Shown here in pieces: positions 12,369-23,135 of a DNA stretch of 64,000 bases. The stretch lies in assembly GCF_013364355.1 (NCBI RefSeq), contig NZ_CP054931.1, forward strand, positions 3,410,001-3,474,000, in the 5' to 3' direction. The stretch's first letter is position 1; each line of letters starts with the position of its first letter. Position numbers and translations under genes: made by a program. This DNA comes from Stenotrophomonas sp. NA06056 (GTDB taxonomy: Bacteria > Pseudomonadota > Gammaproteobacteria > Xanthomonadales > Xanthomonadaceae). The notes under the pieces were generated by a model. That model ran no database searches. It saw only the letters and a program-made list of their open reading frames with translations, and was not told the origin of the DNA.

Positions 12369-12998
12369 TTACTTCGAATACAGCTCGACGATCAGCGCTT
12401 CGTTGATGTCCGCAGGCAGATCCGAACGATCCGGAACAGCCTTGAAGATGCCGGAGAACTTGCCGGAATCCACTTCAACCCACGACGGGCTCAGGTCATG
12501 CTGGGCGGCGACGGTCAGGGCTTCCTGGACGCGCAGCTGCTTGGCAGCCTTTTCAGACAGAGCGATGGCGTCGCCAGCCTTGACCTGGTACGAGGCCAGG
12601 TTGACCGACTTGCCATTCACGGTGACGCCGCGGTGCGACACCAGCTGACGGGCAGCCGGACGGGTCACGGCGAAGCCCATGCGGTAGACAACGTTGTCCA
12701 GGCGGGTTTCCAGCAACTGCAGGAGGTTCTCGCCGGTGTTGCCCTTCTTGGTCGAGGCCTTCTTGTAGTAGTTGCGGAACTGACGCTCCAGCAGACCGTA
12801 GATACGCTTGACCTTCTGCTTTTCACGCAGCTGGGTAGCGTAGTCGGACAGCTTGCCCTTACGGGCAGTGGCGCCATGCTGGCCGGGCTTCTGCTCCAAC
12901 TTGCACTTGGAATCCAGCGCACGCGCCGGGCTCTTCAGGGACAGGTCGGCGCCTTCGCGACGGGCGAGCTTACAGGTAGGACCGATATAACGAGCCAT
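12369..12998 (-). CDS. rpsD: 30S ribosomal protein S4
   Basis: 209 residues. N-terminal [19 protein letters not shown] and a C-terminal S4 RNA-binding domain ([32 protein letters not shown]). In enterics S4 represses the alpha operon by binding its leader; whether the rpsM leader here does the same cannot be told. 15 nt after rpsK. Confidence 0.98.
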   Translation of the reverse strand: MARYIGPTCKLARREGADLSLKSPARALDSKCKLEQKPGQHGATARKGKLSDYATQLREKQKVKRIYGLLERQFRNYYKKASTKKGNTGENLLQLLETRLDNVVYRMGFAVTRPAARQLVSHRGVTVNGKSVNLASYQVKAGDAIALSEKAAKQLRVQEALTVAAQHDLSPSWVEVDSGKFSGIFKAVPDRSDLPADINEALIVELYSK

Positions 12999-13013
12999 TT
13001 CTTATCGCTCCCT

Positions 13014-13403
13014 TTAGACGCGACGCTTCTTCGGCGGACGGCACCCGTTGTGCGGGATAGGCGTCACGTCGATGATGTTGGTGATCTTGTAGCCGACGTT
13101 GTTCAACGAACGCACGGCCGACTCACGGCCCGGACCCGGACCCTTGATGCGGACTTCCAGCGACTTCACGCCGTAGTCCAGCGCAGCACGACCGGCCTTC
13201 TCGGCAGCCACCTGGGCTGCGAACGGGGTCGACTTGCGCGAACCGCGGAAGCCAGCGCCACCGGAGGTCGCCCACGACAGAGCGTTGCCCTGGCGGTCGG
13301 TGATGGTCACGATGGTGTTGTTGAACGAAGCGTGGACGTGGGCAACGCCGTCGGTGACGACGCGCTTGATCTTCTTCTTGGTCTTAGCAGCAGGCTTAGC
13401 CAT
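13014..13403 (-). CDS. rpsK: 30S ribosomal protein S11
   Basis: 129 residues with the S11 core ([43 protein letters not shown]) and basic tail [11 protein letters not shown]. 11 nt after rpsM, 15 nt before rpsD. Confidence 0.98.
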   Translation of the reverse strand: MAKPAAKTKKKIKRVVTDGVAHVHASFNNTIVTITDRQGNALSWATSGGAGFRGSRKSTPFAAQVAAEKAGRAALDYGVKSLEVRIKGPGPGRESAVRSLNNVGYKITNIIDVTPIPHNGCRPPKKRRV

Positions 13404-13414
13404 TTATAGGTCCC

Positions 13415-13771
13415 TTACTTCCTGATCGCCTTGCGCGGGCCCTTGCGGGTGCGGGCGTTGGTACGGGTGCGCTGGCCACGCAGCGGCAGACCGCGACGGT
13501 GACGCAGGCCGCGGTAGCAGCCCAGGTCCATCAGGCGCTTGATCGCGATGCCGATTTCACGGCGCAGATCGCCTTCCACGATGTACTTGCCGACTTCGGC
13601 GCGCAGGCGCTCGATTTCCGGCTCCGACAGATCGCGGATCTTGGTGGTCGAAGTGACGCCTGCGACTTCGCAGACCTTCTTCGAACGGGTACGGCCGATG
13701 CCGTAAATGCTTTGCAACCCGACCCAGACATGCTTCTGGGCTGGCAGGTTGACGCCTGCAATACGCGCCAT
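13415..13771 (-). CDS. rpsM: 30S ribosomal protein S13
   Basis: 118 residues, starting [34 protein letters not shown] and ending in the basic [17 protein letters not shown] tail that contacts the P site. The frame is open 14 codons further up, but MARIAGVN is the family start. First gene of the alpha operon, downstream of its own promoter candidate at 13857-13885. Confidence 0.98.
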   Translation of the reverse strand: MARIAGVNLPAQKHVWVGLQSIYGIGRTRSKKVCEVAGVTSTTKIRDLSEPEIERLRAEVGKYIVEGDLRREIGIAIKRLMDLGCYRGLRHRRGLPLRGQRTRTNARTRKGPRKAIRK

Positions 13772-14117
13772 GACGCGGTTCTCCAGCTGAGTGATGGCCG
13801 ACAGCGCGCTCAAGGCACGCCGATCCGGCAGGATGGATCAAAAAAGTGAACCAGTGATACTAACAAGGTTCCGGTTTACTTGGAAGCCCGTGAAACCAGA
13901 GGTTTCATGAACCCGGCCCGGGGAGTGTGCCCAGGCTCCGGCGCCGGATGGGGTTGGACCTGGAGTTTCCTCCCGGGCCGCCCGCGCTACTCCAGCGCGG
14001 GACCACCTCATCACACCCCCACCCGGAACCGCTGCGGGGGCCGCCCTTCGTTTGTGTGGCCGGAGTCCGCGAAGCGGAGGACCATCACGTCAGGAAGACG
14101 AAAGTATAGCAGGCTAA
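13772..14117. other. secY-rpsM intergenic region, no rpmJ
   Basis: 346 nt. In many gammaproteobacteria the L36 gene rpmJ sits here; no 37-41-codon frame resembling L36 (MKVR-SVK..C..C) was seen on the minus strand. Instead there are two perfect stems, CCCGCGCT/AGCGCGGG (13981-14001) and TGAAACC-AGA-GGTTTCA (13891-13907), then the alpha promoter candidate. The stems could end the spc transcript, but neither has a U-tract. Confidence 0.6.
13857..13885 (-). promoter_or_regulatory. Candidate promoter of the alpha operon (rpsM)
   Basis: Minus strand: -35 TTCCAA (13880-13885), 17-bp spacer, -10 TAGTAT (13857-13862). Transcription would begin about 80 nt before the rpsM ATG. Match is 3/6 and 4/6, but optimal spacing and the position just after a wide gap support it. 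Confidence 0.5.
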
Positions 14118-15485
14118 TCAGCCGCGAGCAAAACCGCCGCGGTTGCCGCCCTTCAGGTTGGCCTTCTTCAGCAGGCTCTCGTACTGGTGGGACATCAGGT
14201 GCGCCTGCACCTGGGCGATGAAGTCCATCACCACCACCACCACGATCAGCAACGACGTACCGCCGAAGTAGAACGAGGCATTCAGCTGCGTGCGCATCAG
14301 CTCCGGCAGCAGGCAGACGATCACCAGGTAAGCCGAACCGGCAGCGGTCAGTCGGGTCAGCACGCCGTCGATGTAGTCGGCGGTGGCCTTGCCCGGACGG
14401 ATGCCCGGAATCAGCGCACCCGACTTCTTCAGGTTGTCGGCGGTTTCCTGCGAGTTGAACACCAGCGCGGTATAGAAGAACGCGAAACCGGTGATCAGCG
14501 CAGCGAACACGATCATGTGCAGCGGCTCGCCCGGACCCAGGGCATTGGCGACCTTCTGCAGGGTCTGGCCAAAGGTGCTCTGGTTGGCCGCCTGGCCGGA
14601 CCACATGGCCAGGGTGGCCGGGAAGGCCAGCAGGCTCGAGGCGAAGATCGCCGGGATGACGCCGGCCATGTTCAGCTTCAGCGGCAGGAAGGAGGTCTGG
14701 TTCATGTACGCGTTGCGACCGCCCTGGCGGCGCGCGTAGTTCACCGTGATCCGGCGCTGGCCGCGCTCGACGAACACCACGAAGAAGGTGAAGGCGAGCA
14801 CGACGATGGCGATCAGCAGCAGCTGGATGAACTGGATGTTGCCGTCGCGGTAGGCGTCGAAGGTGTGGATGACCGCACCCGGCAGGCCCGCCACGATACC
14901 GGCGAAGATGATCAGCGAGACGCCGTTGCCGATGCCGCGCTCGGTAACCTGTTCACCCACCCACATCAGGAACATGGTGCCAGCGGTCAATGCGACCACG
15001 GCGGTAAGCACAAAGCCCATGCCCGGCATGTACACGACCGGTGCGCCGGTCGGCGACACCTGGCCCTGCAGCGCCAGAGCGATCGAACCGCCCTGCACCA
15101 CCGCGAGCAGCACGGCGCCGATGCGCGAATACTGGGTGATCTTGCGGCGGCCGGACTCACCTTCCTTCTGCATCGCCTTCAAGGCGGGGAAGATGTGCAC
15201 AGCCAGCTGCATCACGATCGATGCCGAGATGTAGGGCATCACGTTCAGCGCGAAAATGCTGAAACGGTGCAGGGCGCCGCCCGAGAACATGTTGAACATG
15301 TCCACGATGCCGCCGCCCTGCTGTTGCATCATGGCAAGCATGGCATCGGGATTGACGCCCGGCACCGGCACGTAGCAGCCGATGCGATAGACGATCAAAG
15401 CCCCGACGACGAACAGCAAACGTTGGCGAAGTTCGGTGAACTTGCCCATTCCGCCCGCGAGGTTACCAATGCCAGCTTGCGCCAT
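14118..15485 (-). CDS. secY: Protein translocase subunit SecY
   Basis: 455 residues, ten transmembrane helices. Central channel of the inner-membrane SecYEG translocase. Typical motifs are [42 protein letters not shown] and NRGGFARG at the C-terminus. Last gene of the spc operon, 7 nt after rplO, followed by a 346-nt gap. Confidence 0.99.
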   Translation of the reverse strand: MAQAGIGNLAGGMGKFTELRQRLLFVVGALIVYRIGCYVPVPGVNPDAMLAMMQQQGGGIVDMFNMFSGGALHRFSIFALNVMPYISASIVMQLAVHIFPALKAMQKEGESGRRKITQYSRIGAVLLAVVQGGSIALALQGQVSPTGAPVVYMPGMGFVLTAVVALTAGTMFLMWVGEQVTERGIGNGVSLIIFAGIVAGLPGAVIHTFDAYRDGNIQFIQLLLIAIVVLAFTFFVVFVERGQRRITVNYARRQGGRNAYMNQTSFLPLKLNMAGVIPAIFASSLLAFPATLAMWSGQAANQSTFGQTLQKVANALGPGEPLHMIVFAALITGFAFFYTALVFNSQETADNLKKSGALIPGIRPGKATADYIDGVLTRLTAAGSAYLVIVCLLPELMRTQLNASFYFGGTSLLIVVVVVMDFIAQVQAHLMSHQYESLLKKANLKGGNRGGFARG

Positions 15486-15492
15486 GACTTTC

Positions 15493-15936
15493 TTACTCCG
15501 TTACGCTGCCGCCGGCAGCTTCGATCGCAGCCTTGGCACCAGCCGTGGCAGCAACACCCTTCAGGGTGAACGCCTTGGTCACTTCGCCCTTGACGACGAC
15601 CTTGGCCTTCTTGGCAGTGCTCGGGACCAGCTTGGCAGCACGCAGGGCAGCGAAGTCGATCTCGCCGGCCGGCAGCTTGTCCAGCTGATACAGCAGCACT
15701 TCAGCGGTGTCCTTGGCGATCGGCGAACGGAAGCCGATCTTCGGCAGACGACGCTGCATGGGGGTCTGGCCGCCTTCGAAGCCAGCCTTGATCTTGCCGC
15801 CACCCTTACGGGCGAACGAACCCTTGTGGCCACGGCCGCAGGTCTTGCCCAGGCCGGAGCCGATACCACGACCGACGCGGGTGCGCTCTTTACGCGCGCC
15901 CGGTGCCGGGCTCAATTCATTCAGATGCATGGTCAT
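15493..15936 (-). CDS. rplO: 50S ribosomal protein L15
   Basis: 147 residues ([39 protein letters not shown]). The ATG at 15936 is chosen because GAGG lies 9 nt upstream; an internal ATG two codons later is the alternative. Lies between rpmD (4 nt) and secY (7 nt). Confidence 0.97.
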   Translation of the reverse strand: MTMHLNELSPAPGARKERTRVGRGIGSGLGKTCGRGHKGSFARKGGGKIKAGFEGGQTPMQRRLPKIGFRSPIAKDTAEVLLYQLDKLPAGEIDFAALRAAKLVPSTAKKAKVVVKGEVTKAFTLKGVAATAGAKAAIEAAGGSVTE

Positions 15937-15940
15937 TGGA

Positions 15941-16132
15941 TTATTCCTCAACCTTGACGAGGTAGTGGACCTTGTTGATCAGGCCGCGAACCTGCGGGCT
16001 GTCCTTCAGTTCACGCACATCGTTCAGCTTGCCCAGACCCAGCGCACGCACCGACAGGCGATGACGCGCCTGGGCACCACGCAGGCCGCGAACCAGACGG
16101 ACCTTGACGGTCTTGTTGGTTTCATTAGCCAT
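15941..16132 (-). CDS. rpmD: 50S ribosomal protein L30
   Basis: 63 residues ([57 protein letters not shown]). Its start overlaps the end of rpsE by 8 nt, implying translational coupling. Confidence 0.97.
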   Translation of the reverse strand: MANETNKTVKVRLVRGLRGAQARHRLSVRALGLGKLNDVRELKDSPQVRGLINKVHYLVKVEE

Positions 16133-16667
16133 GGTTGAGATCCTCCACCTTCTTGCCGCGCTTGGCCGCGATGCGAGCCGGCGACTGCGCTGCAGTCAGG
16201 CCCTTCACGGTGGCACGCACCAGGTTGATCGGGTTGCGCGAGCCGGTGGCCTTGGCCAGCACGTTCTTCACGCCAACTGCTTCCAGCACGGCGCGCATGG
16301 CACCGCCGGCGATGACGCCGGTACCTTCGGAAGCCGGCTGCATGAACACGCGCGCTGCGCCGTGACCATCCTTGATGGTGTGCCACAGGGTGCCGTTGTT
16401 CAGATCGACGGTGACCTGGTTCTTGCGAGCCTGCTCCATCGACTTCTGGATGGCGACCGGCACTTCACGTGCCTTGCCATAACCGAAACCGACCTTGCCT
16501 TCGCCGTCGCCGACAACAGTCAGGGCGGTGAAGGTGAACTGACGGCCACCCTTGACGGTCTTGCTGACGCGGTTGACCGCGACCAGCTTTTCGATCATGC
16601 CGTCGTCGACTTTCTCTTCGCGGTTACGGTCGCGATCGCGACCCCGCTGCTGACGTTCTTCTGCCAT
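16125..16667 (-). CDS. rpsE: 30S ribosomal protein S5
   Basis: 180 residues. N-terminal charged stretch [15 protein letters not shown], then the S5 double-stranded-RNA-binding fold ([40 protein letters not shown]) and the C-terminal domain. Preceded by a 161-nt gap after rplR that holds two hairpins. Confidence 0.98.
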   Translation of the reverse strand: MAEERQQRGRDRDRNREEKVDDGMIEKLVAVNRVSKTVKGGRQFTFTALTVVGDGEGKVGFGYGKAREVPVAIQKSMEQARKNQVTVDLNNGTLWHTIKDGHGAARVFMQPASEGTGVIAGGAMRAVLEAVGVKNVLAKATGSRNPINLVRATVKGLTAAQSPARIAAKRGKKVEDLNHG

Positions 16668-16766
16668 GTTTATTCCTTGGTTGTTGGGTTATGTACGGCT
16701 CGAAGCCGCTTATGGTTGTGGAGTGCTGCGTTGTTGCGGTGGGCCGCTGCAGAAGAGCGGCGCCGC

Positions 16767-16816
16767 CCAGCCTCACTCAGGCTGGCGAGCAGGCGGGCAC
16801 GGGGGCGCAAGCCCCC
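16767..16816 (-). other. Two hairpins between rplR and rpsE
   Basis: CCAGCCT-CACTC-AGGCTGG (16767-16785) and GGGGGC-TTGC-GCCCCC on the minus strand (16801-16816), the second beginning 12 nt after the rplR stop. No U-tract. They may process or stabilise the spc mRNA. Confidence 0.6.
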
Positions 16817-16828
16817 TGCCCTGATCCC

Positions 16829-17182
16829 TTAGAACTGCAGGCCGGCTTCGCGGGCAGCGTCAGCCAGGGCCTTGATGCGGCCATGGTAACGGTAACCCGA
16901 ACGATCGAAGGCAACCTTCTCGATGCCGGCGGCCTTGGCGCGCTCGGCAACGATGCGGCCAACCTTGGCGGCGGCATCGGCGTTCTTGCCGTTCTTCAGG
17001 CCTTCCTTGACGTCGGCCTGGGTGGTGTTGGCAGCAGCCAGCACCTTCGAGCCGTCGGCGGTGAAGACCTGTGCGTACAGGTGCTGACCGGTGCGCAGCA
17101 CCGACAGGCGGGCCACACCGAGCACACGGATGTGGGCACGGGTCGACTTGGCGCGACGCAGGCGGGCGATGTTCTTGTTCAT
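16829..17182 (-). CDS. rplR: 50S ribosomal protein L18
   Basis: 117 residues; binds 5S rRNA. Recognised by [28 protein letters not shown] and the C-terminal [28 protein letters not shown]. 86 nt after rplF, with a perfect 8-bp palindrome (17230-17247) in the gap. Confidence 0.98.
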   Translation of the reverse strand: MNKNIARLRRAKSTRAHIRVLGVARLSVLRTGQHLYAQVFTADGSKVLAAANTTQADVKEGLKNGKNADAAAKVGRIVAERAKAAGIEKVAFDRSGYRYHGRIKALADAAREAGLQF

Positions 17183-17229
17183 GATGTTTTTTCCTTGAAA
17201 GCTGAAGGTTGGGCTTTTCCCTGGAAAGT

Positions 17230-17247
17230 CCGCACATGGATGTGCGG
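17230..17247 (-). other. Hairpin between rplF and rplR
   Basis: CCGCACAT-GG-ATGTGCGG, a near-perfect 18-bp palindrome 21 nt after the rplF stop. Its tight 2-nt centre makes a DNA or RNA cruciform as likely as a simple stem-loop. Function is not evident. Confidence 0.5.
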
Positions 17248-17268
17248 GCTCTTGCGAGGGACTCGCGC

Positions 17269-17793
17269 TTACGCCTTCTTGGCTTCCTTACGGATGATGA
17301 CTTCGTCGGAGTACTTCACGCCCTTGCCCTTGTACGGTTCCGGCTTGCGGAACGCACGGATCTTGGCGGCAGCTTCACCGACGGCCTGCTTGTCAGCGCC
17401 CTGGACCAGGATTTCAGTCTGGGTCGGGGTGCTGATGGTGATGCCTTCCGGCGCCACGAACACGATCGGGTGCGAGTAACCCAGCGACAGGCTGAGGTCC
17501 TTGCCCTGCATCGCGGCACGGTAACCCACGCCGACCAGCTCAAGCTTGCGCTCGAAGCCTTCGGAAACACCCTTGACCATGTTGGACAGGATGGCGCGGA
17601 CGGTACCGGTCAGCGGGATCAGCTCCACGTTGTCGGTGCTCAGGGTGGCAACGCCGTTTTCGACATTGATGTTGATACCAGCCGGCTTGGCCAGCGACAG
17701 GGTGCCCTTCGGGCCCTTGGCGGTGACGTTGTCGTTCTGGACGTTCAGTTCAACCTTACCCAGGTCGATCGGCTTCTTGGCTACGCGGGACAT
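17269..17793 (-). CDS. rplF: 50S ribosomal protein L6
   Basis: 174 residues with the duplicated L6 fold and C-terminal signature [32 protein letters not shown]. 17 nt after rpsH. Confidence 0.98.
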   Translation of the reverse strand: MSRVAKKPIDLGKVELNVQNDNVTAKGPKGTLSLAKPAGININVENGVATLSTDNVELIPLTGTVRAILSNMVKGVSEGFERKLELVGVGYRAAMQGKDLSLSLGYSHPIVFVAPEGITISTPTQTEILVQGADKQAVGEAAAKIRAFRKPEPYKGKGVKYSDEVIIRKEAKKA

Positions 17794-17810
17794 GGTCTAC
17801 TCCTTTCGCC

Positions 17811-18209
17811 TTAGGCCACGAAGCACAGGACTTCGCCGCCGACGCCCAACTGGCGCGCCTGCGCATCAGTCATGATGCCCTTGGAAGTGGAAATGATGGA
17901 AATGCCCAGGCCGTTCATGACCTTCGGCAGTTCGCTCTTGCCGCGGTACTGGCGCAGGCCCGAACGCGAGAAGCGCTTCAGGGTCGCGATGACCGGCTTG
18001 CCTTCGAAATACTTCAGCACGATTTCCAGCTCGGACTTGTTGTTCTCGAGCGCGGTCACGCGCAGGTCGGCGATGTAACCCTCGTCCTTCAGGACCTGGG
18101 CGATCGCAACCTTGATCTTGGACGACGGGGCTTTCACCGTCTGCTTGCCAACCGCGGCCGCATTCTTGATGCGGACCAGCAGGTCGGCGATGGGATCAGT
18201 CATGCTCAT
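17811..18209 (-). CDS. rpsH: 30S ribosomal protein S8
   Basis: 132 residues ([46 protein letters not shown] ... [26 protein letters not shown]). S8 is the autogenous repressor of the spc operon in E. coli. Here rpsH is separated from rpsN by an unusual 233-nt gap with a terminator-like hairpin, so its expression may be tuned apart from the genes upstream. Confidence 0.98.
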   Translation of the reverse strand: MSMTDPIADLLVRIKNAAAVGKQTVKAPSSKIKVAIAQVLKDEGYIADLRVTALENNKSELEIVLKYFEGKPVIATLKRFSRSGLRQYRGKSELPKVMNGLGISIISTSKGIMTDAQARQLGVGGEVLCFVA

Positions 18210-18325
18210 ATGAGTACCTTTGAGTGCACCGATATCCGCTTTCGCGAAAATCTGTTGTCTCCTGGAAACGGGCCAGGCCCCCTCCCCCTACGCGTCGCGC
18301 AGAGCAAGACGCGGGAGTATACGCC

Positions 18326-18353
18326 AAAAGAGCCCGACTTGCGTCGGGCTCTT
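18326..18353 (-). terminator. Terminator-like hairpin inside the spc operon (rpsN/rpsH)
   Basis: Perfect 11-bp stem AAGAGCCCGAC-GCAA-GTCGGGCTCTT on the minus strand, running into TT to give a four-T tail. It lies about 90 nt after rpsN and 117 nt before rpsH. The genes downstream are essential, so it must be leaky or regulated, or a promoter lies after it; I could not identify a convincing one in the 116 nt left. Confidence 0.6.
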
Positions 18354-18442
18354 CAGGTTTTTTGCAGAGGGAAAGCTGAACGCTTCCCCTCCCCGGCTGC
18401 GAAGGCCCCCAAAGGCGCCTTCGCTGGCAGGTCCGGCTGGGA

Positions 18443-18748
18443 TTACCAGCTGGCCTTGCGCAGGCCCGGAACGTCACCACGCATGGTGGCTTCGCGCAGC
18501 TTGTTGCGACCCAGGCCGAACTTGCTGTACACGCCACGCGGGCGGCCAGACAGTTCGCAACGGTTGCGGTGGCGGCTCGGCGACGAATCGCGCGGCAGCT
18601 TCGACAACTTGGTGGAAGCCTCGATCTTCTCTTCGTAGCTCGCGTCCGGGGAGGACACGATCTTCTTCAGAGCAGCACGCTTGACAGCGAACTTTTCAGC
18701 CAGCTTCTTCCGCTTGATGTCGCGGTTGACCATGGAGGTCTTTGCCAT
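18443..18748 (-). CDS. rpsN: 30S ribosomal protein S14 (zinc-free type)
   Basis: 101 residues. The single Cys in [25 protein letters not shown] and the full length mark the C-minus (zinc-independent) form. 18 nt after rplE. Confidence 0.98.
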   Translation of the reverse strand: MAKTSMVNRDIKRKKLAEKFAVKRAALKKIVSSPDASYEEKIEASTKLSKLPRDSSPSRHRNRCELSGRPRGVYSKFGLGRNKLREATMRGDVPGLRKASW

Positions 18749-18766
18749 TTCGGTTTCCTCGACGAA

Positions 18767-19309
18767 TCAGTTACGGAACGGGAACTTGAACGCTGCCAGC
18801 AGCGCCTTCGCTTCCGCGTCGGTCTTCGCAGTGGTGGTGATGGCGATATCCATACCGCGGATCGCGTCGACAGCGTCGAAGTCGATTTCCGGGAAGATGA
18901 TCTGTTCCTTCACACCCATGTTGAAGTTGCCGCGACCGTCGAAGGAACGACCGGAAACACCACGGAAGTCGCGCACGCGCGGCAGCGAGATGTTGATCAG
19001 GCGGTCCAGGAACTCGTACATCTTGTGGCGACGCAGCGTGGTCTTGCAGCCGATCGGCCAACCATCACGGATCTTGAACGATGCCACCGAGATACGCGAC
19101 TTGGTGACGATCGGCTTCTGGCCCGAGATCTTGGTCATGTCGCCAACGGCGTTTTCCAGGATCTTCTTGTTGGTGGCCGCTTCGCCGACACCCATGTTCA
19201 GGGTGACTTTGACCAGCTTCGGCACCTGCATGGAATTGGTGTAACCGAACTGCTTCATCAGCGCCGGAACCACTTCTTCCTTGTAAAACTTTTCGAGACG
19301 GGAAGTCAT
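18767..19309 (-). CDS. rplE: 50S ribosomal protein L5
   Basis: 180 residues ([38 protein letters not shown] is the L5 signature). Binds 5S rRNA with L18. 11 nt after rplX. Confidence 0.98.
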   Translation of the reverse strand: MTSRLEKFYKEEVVPALMKQFGYTNSMQVPKLVKVTLNMGVGEAATNKKILENAVGDMTKISGQKPIVTKSRISVASFKIRDGWPIGCKTTLRRHKMYEFLDRLINISLPRVRDFRGVSGRSFDGRGNFNMGVKEQIIFPEIDFDAVDAIRGMDIAITTTAKTDAEAKALLAAFKFPFRN

Positions 19310-19320
19310 CTTCTCATTCC

Positions 19321-19638
19321 TCAGGCGTCGAGCGCCTCACCGCTGGAGCGGAACACACGCAGTTTGCGTCCATCCTCCAGCACCTTGAAGCCAACGCGCT
19401 CGCCCTTGCCCGAAGCCGGGTTCAGCACATTCACGTTGGAGATATGGATCGACGCTTCACGCTCGACCACGCCGCCGGCAACACCTGCCTGCGGGTTCGG
19501 CTTGGTGTGGCGCTTGACGATGTTCACGTTGGCGACGACCAGACGGTCGCCATCGACGCGGACGACTTCGCCCTGCTTACCCTTGTCCTTGCCGGCGTTG
19601 ACGACAACCTGGTCGCCCTTCTTGATACGGTTAGCCAT
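19321..19638 (-). CDS. rplX: 50S ribosomal protein L24
   Basis: 105 residues with the N-terminal KOW motif ([48 protein letters not shown]). Assembly-initiator protein of the large subunit. 16 nt after rplN. Confidence 0.98.
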   Translation of the reverse strand: MANRIKKGDQVVVNAGKDKGKQGEVVRVDGDRLVVANVNIVKRHTKPNPQAGVAGGVVEREASIHISNVNVLNPASGKGERVGFKVLEDGRKLRVFRSSGEALDA

Positions 19639-19654
19639 GATTATCTCCTGTCGC

Positions 19655-20023
19655 TCACAGCACTTCGGGAGCGAGCGAGACGATCTTCATGAACTTCTCC
19701 GAACGAAGTTCACGAGTCACCGGCCCGAAGATACGGGTCCCGATCGGCTCCTGCTTGTTGTTAAGCAGAACGGCAGCATTGCCGTCGAAGCGGATCAGCG
19801 AGCCGTCGGCGCGACGCACACCCTTGCGGGTACGCACCACGACGGCGTCATACACTTCACCCTTCTTGACCTTGCCGCGCGGAATCGCATCCTTCACGGT
19901 GACCTTGATGATGTCGCCGATGCCGGCGTAACGGCGCTTGGAACCACCCAGCACCTTGAAGCACATCACTCGCTTGGCACCAGAATTGTCGGCGACGTCA
20001 AGGTAGCTCTGCATCTGGATCAT
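19655..20023 (-). CDS. rplN: 50S ribosomal protein L14
   Basis: 122 residues, the exact family length ([27 protein letters not shown] ... [10 protein letters not shown]). First gene of the spc set. It follows rpsQ by only 12 nt with no promoter-like sequence, so S10 and spc genes are probably one transcript. Confidence 0.98.
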   Translation of the reverse strand: MIQMQSYLDVADNSGAKRVMCFKVLGGSKRRYAGIGDIIKVTVKDAIPRGKVKKGEVYDAVVVRTRKGVRRADGSLIRFDGNAAVLLNNKQEPIGTRIFGPVTRELRSEKFMKIVSLAPEVL

Positions 20024-20035
20024 GATTCAGACTCC

Positions 20036-20305
20036 TTATTCAGCCGCACGCGTGATGACTTCCACCACGCGCCAGTTCTTGGTCTTGGACATCGGAGCAA
20101 TCTCGGTCACGCGGACGACATCGCCTTCCTTGCAGGCGTTGTCGGCATCGTGGGCGTGCAGCTTCGTCGAGCGCTTGATGTACTTGCCGTACAGTGCGTG
20201 CTTGACCTGACGCTCGACCAGGACGGTAACCGTCTTGTCCATCTTGTTGCTGACGACACGGCCTTCGACCGTGCGCAGCGCTTTGTTTTCAGTATTGTCG
20301 CTCAT
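20036..20305 (-). CDS. rpsQ: 30S ribosomal protein S17
   Basis: 89 residues ([48 protein letters not shown]). An ATG three codons upstream (20314) directly abuts the AAGGA Shine-Dalgarno; the ATG at 20305 has correct 8-nt spacing and is preferred. Confidence 0.97.
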
Positions 20306-20316
20306 AGCGGCCATCC

Positions 20317-20502
20317 TTACTTCGTGCTGCCGAGCAGGGTCTTGACGCGAGCAATTTCGCGACGCACCCGGCGGATGTCGTGTGTCTTCGGCAGCTGGCC
20401 GGTGACCTGCTGCATACGGACAGAGAACTGTTCCTTACGCAGGTCGATCAGGTGGGCCTTGAGGTCGTCAGCCGACTTTTCACGGAGAGTTTTGATATCC
20501 AT
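20317..20502 (-). CDS. rpmC: 50S ribosomal protein L29
   Basis: 61 residues ([57 protein letters not shown]), a two-helix hairpin at the exit-tunnel rim. Start overlaps the rplP stop by one base. Confidence 0.98.
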
Positions 20503-20915
20503 CAGCGCACCGTCCGGGTCACGAAAGTGGTGGTGACCGAGAGCTTGGCAGCGGCCAGGCGGAACGCCTCGCGTGCCACTTCTTCGGTAACACCCTCGAT
20601 TTCATAGATCATGCGGCCGGGCTGGATCTGGGCCACCCAGTATTCCACGTTGCCCTTACCCGAACCCATTCGAACTTCGATGGGCTTCTTGGTGATGGGC
20701 TTGTCGGGGAACACACGGATCCACATCTTGCCGCCGCGCTTCACGTAGCGGCTGATCGAACGGCGAGCCGCTTCGATCTGACGCGCGGTCAGCTGACCGT
20801 GGGCGGTTGCCTTCAGGCCGTACTCGCCAAAGCTGACAGCGTTTGCGCTCCAGCTGAGGCCTTCGTTACGGCCCTTGTGCACCTTGCGGTACTTGGTTCG
20901 CTTGGGTTGCAACAT
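20502..20915 (-). CDS. rplP: 50S ribosomal protein L16
   Basis: 137 residues ([22 protein letters not shown] ... [26 protein letters not shown]). Lies near the peptidyl-transferase centre. 5 nt after rpsC. Confidence 0.98.
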   Translation of the reverse strand: MLQPKRTKYRKVHKGRNEGLSWSANAVSFGEYGLKATAHGQLTARQIEAARRSISRYVKRGGKMWIRVFPDKPITKKPIEVRMGSGKGNVEYWVAQIQPGRMIYEIEGVTEEVAREAFRLAAAKLSVTTTFVTRTVR

Positions 20916-20920
20916 TGTCG

Positions 20921-21655
20921 TTACCTCGCTTCACGAGCCGGGCGCTGACGGTCACCGCGGTCGCCGCGATCGTGACGATCGTTGCGCGACGGGGTGTCGT
21001 CCTGCTTTTCCTGGCCAACCTGGGAGAAATCGAAGACCTCGCCCTTGTAGATCCAGACCTTGATGCCGATGATGCCGTAGGTCGTCTTGGCTTCAGCGAA
21101 GCCATAGTCGATGTCGGCACGCAGCGTGTGCAGCGGCACGCGGCCTTCGCGGTACCACTCCGAACGGGCGATTTCTGCACCGTTGAGGCGGCCACCGACG
21201 TTGACCTTGATGCCCAGGGCACCCAGGCGCATCGCGTTGCCGACCGAGCGCTTCATTGCACGGCGGAACATGATGCGACGCTCCAGCTGCTGCGCGATCG
21301 ATTCGGCAACCAGCTGTGCGTCCAGCTCGGGCTTGCGCACTTCGGTGACGTTGATGTGCGCCGGGACGCCCATCATCTCGCTCACTTCCTTGCGCAGCTT
21401 CTCGATGTCCTCACCGCGCTTGCCGATCACCACGCCCGGACGGGCGGTGTGGATCGTCACGCGAGCGGTCTTGGCCGGACGCTCGATCAGGATCTTGCTG
21501 ATGCCGGCCTGAGCCAGCTTCTTGCGCAGCATGTCGCGCACTTTCAGGTCGGCTGCCAGGTAACCAGCGAACTCGGCCTTGTTGGCGTACCACTTGGAGT
21601 TCCAGTCCTTGGAAATGCCGAGGCGGATACCAACCGGATGAACTTTATGACCCAT
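20921..21655 (-). CDS. rpsC: 30S ribosomal protein S3 with charged C-terminal tail
   Basis: 244 residues against 233 in E. coli. KH domain ([20 protein letters not shown]) and C-terminal domain are normal. The extra length is a tail with alternating Asp-Arg ([16 protein letters not shown]), probably disordered. 18 nt after rplV. Confidence 0.98.
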   Translation of the reverse strand: MGHKVHPVGIRLGISKDWNSKWYANKAEFAGYLAADLKVRDMLRKKLAQAGISKILIERPAKTARVTIHTARPGVVIGKRGEDIEKLRKEVSEMMGVPAHINVTEVRKPELDAQLVAESIAQQLERRIMFRRAMKRSVGNAMRLGALGIKVNVGGRLNGAEIARSEWYREGRVPLHTLRADIDYGFAEAKTTYGIIGIKVWIYKGEVFDFSQVGQEKQDDTPSRNDRHDRGDRGDRQRPAREAR

Positions 21656-21673
21656 GGTCTTTTCCTTATCCGC

Positions 21674-22009
21674 TTACTTGGCGGCGCCCACAACCACAGT
21701 GATGTGGCTGGTGCGCTTGAGGATGCGGGTACCGCGGCCTTTCGCCCGCGCCATGAAACGCTTCAGGGTCGGACCTTCATCTACCATGATGGTCTGAACC
21801 TTCAGCTCGTCGACGTCGGCGCCCTGGTTGTTCTCGGCATTGGCAATAGCCGACTCCACCACCTTCTTGATCAGGTGGGCAGCCTTCTTGTCCGAGAACT
21901 TCAGCAGGTTGACGGCACGCTCGGCCGGCAGACCGCGCACCTGGTCAGCGACCAGACGTGCCTTCTGCGGGGAGATGCGCGCGGTGCGCAGGATGGCTTT
22001 CGCTTCCAT
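21674..22009 (-). CDS. rplV: 50S ribosomal protein L22
   Basis: 111 residues ([38 protein letters not shown]); its beta-hairpin lines the exit tunnel. An ATG two codons upstream is only 2 nt from AAGGAG, so the ATG at 22009 (8-nt spacing, family start) is chosen. rplD shows the same ATGACxATGGA arrangement. Confidence 0.97.
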   Translation of the reverse strand: MEAKAILRTARISPQKARLVADQVRGLPAERAVNLLKFSDKKAAHLIKKVVESAIANAENNQGADVDELKVQTIMVDEGPTLKRFMARAKGRGTRILKRTSHITVVVGAAK

Positions 22010-22021
22010 TGTCATCTCTCC

Positions 22022-22291
22022 TTACTTGCCCGACTTCTTGTCACCACCGTGACCCTTGAAGGTCCGGGTGATGGCAAATTCGCCGAGCTTGTGGCCGACC
22101 ATGTTCTCGTTGACGAGAACCGGGATGTGGTTCTTGCCGTTATGCACGGCAATGGTGACGCCTACCATGTCAGGCAGGATCATCGAACGACGCGACCAGG
22201 TCTTGACCGGACGCTTGCTACCCGCAGCGGCAGCCACCTTAGCAACCAGGTGGTGATCGACAAACGGGCCCTTCTTGAGTGAACGTGCCAT
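22022..22291 (-). CDS. rpsS: 30S ribosomal protein S19
   Basis: 89 residues ([19 protein letters not shown] ... [26 protein letters not shown]). 6 nt after rplB, 12 nt before rplV. Confidence 0.98.
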   Translation of the reverse strand: MARSLKKGPFVDHHLVAKVAAAAGSKRPVKTWSRRSMILPDMVGVTIAVHNGKNHIPVLVNENMVGHKLGEFAITRTFKGHGGDKKSGK

Positions 22292-22297
22292 GGTCGA

Positions 22298-23125
22298 TTA
22301 GCCCCTACGATCGCGGACGATGAACTGCTGAGTGCGCTTGTTATGGCGCGTCTTGTAACCCTTGGTCGGAACACCCCACGGGGTGACCGGATGCGGATTA
22401 CCCTGGCCGGCCTTCGCCTCACCACCACCGTGCGGGTGGTCAACCGGGTTCATGGCAGCACCACGAACGGTCGGGCGGACGCCGCGCCAGCGCTTGGCAC
22501 CGGCCTTGCCCAGCTTTTCCAGGCTGTGCTCGTCGTTGCCGACTTCGCCGATGGTTGCGCAGCACTCGACCGGAACCTTGCGCATTTCACCCGAGCGCAG
22601 GCGCAGGGTGGCGTAGATGCCTTCACGAGCGACCAGCTGCACCGCAGCACCCGCAGCACGGGCGATCTGAGCGCCCTTACCCGGCTTCAGCTCGATGCAG
22701 TGGATGGTGGTGCCGACCGGGATGTTGCGCAGCGGCAGGGTGTTGCCAGCCTTGATCGGGGCGTCCGAACCAGCGATCACCTGATCACCAGCCTTCAGGC
22801 CCTTCGGGGCGATGATGTAGCGACGCTCACCGTCGACGTAGCACAGCAGAGCAATGTGGGCGGTGCGGTTCGGATCGTATTCGATGCGTTCCACGCGCGC
22901 CGGGATGCCCAGCTTGTTGCGCTTGAAGTCGATGATGCGGTAGTGCTGCTTGGCACCACCACCGACGTGACGCACGGTGATGCGGCCATGGTGGTTACGA
23001 CCACCCGAGCGGCTCTGCGACTCGACCAGTGCGGCGTGCGGAGCACCCTTGTGCAGGTCGGGAGTAACCACGCGCACGGCCGAACGGCGGCCGGGGGAAG
23101 TGGGCTTGAATTTCATCAATGGCAT
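22298..23125 (-). CDS. rplB: 50S ribosomal protein L2
   Basis: 275 residues, the family length. C-terminal [51 protein letters not shown] includes the conserved His of the peptidyl-transferase region. 10 nt after rplW. Confidence 0.99.
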
Positions 23126-23135
23126 GGGATGTACC

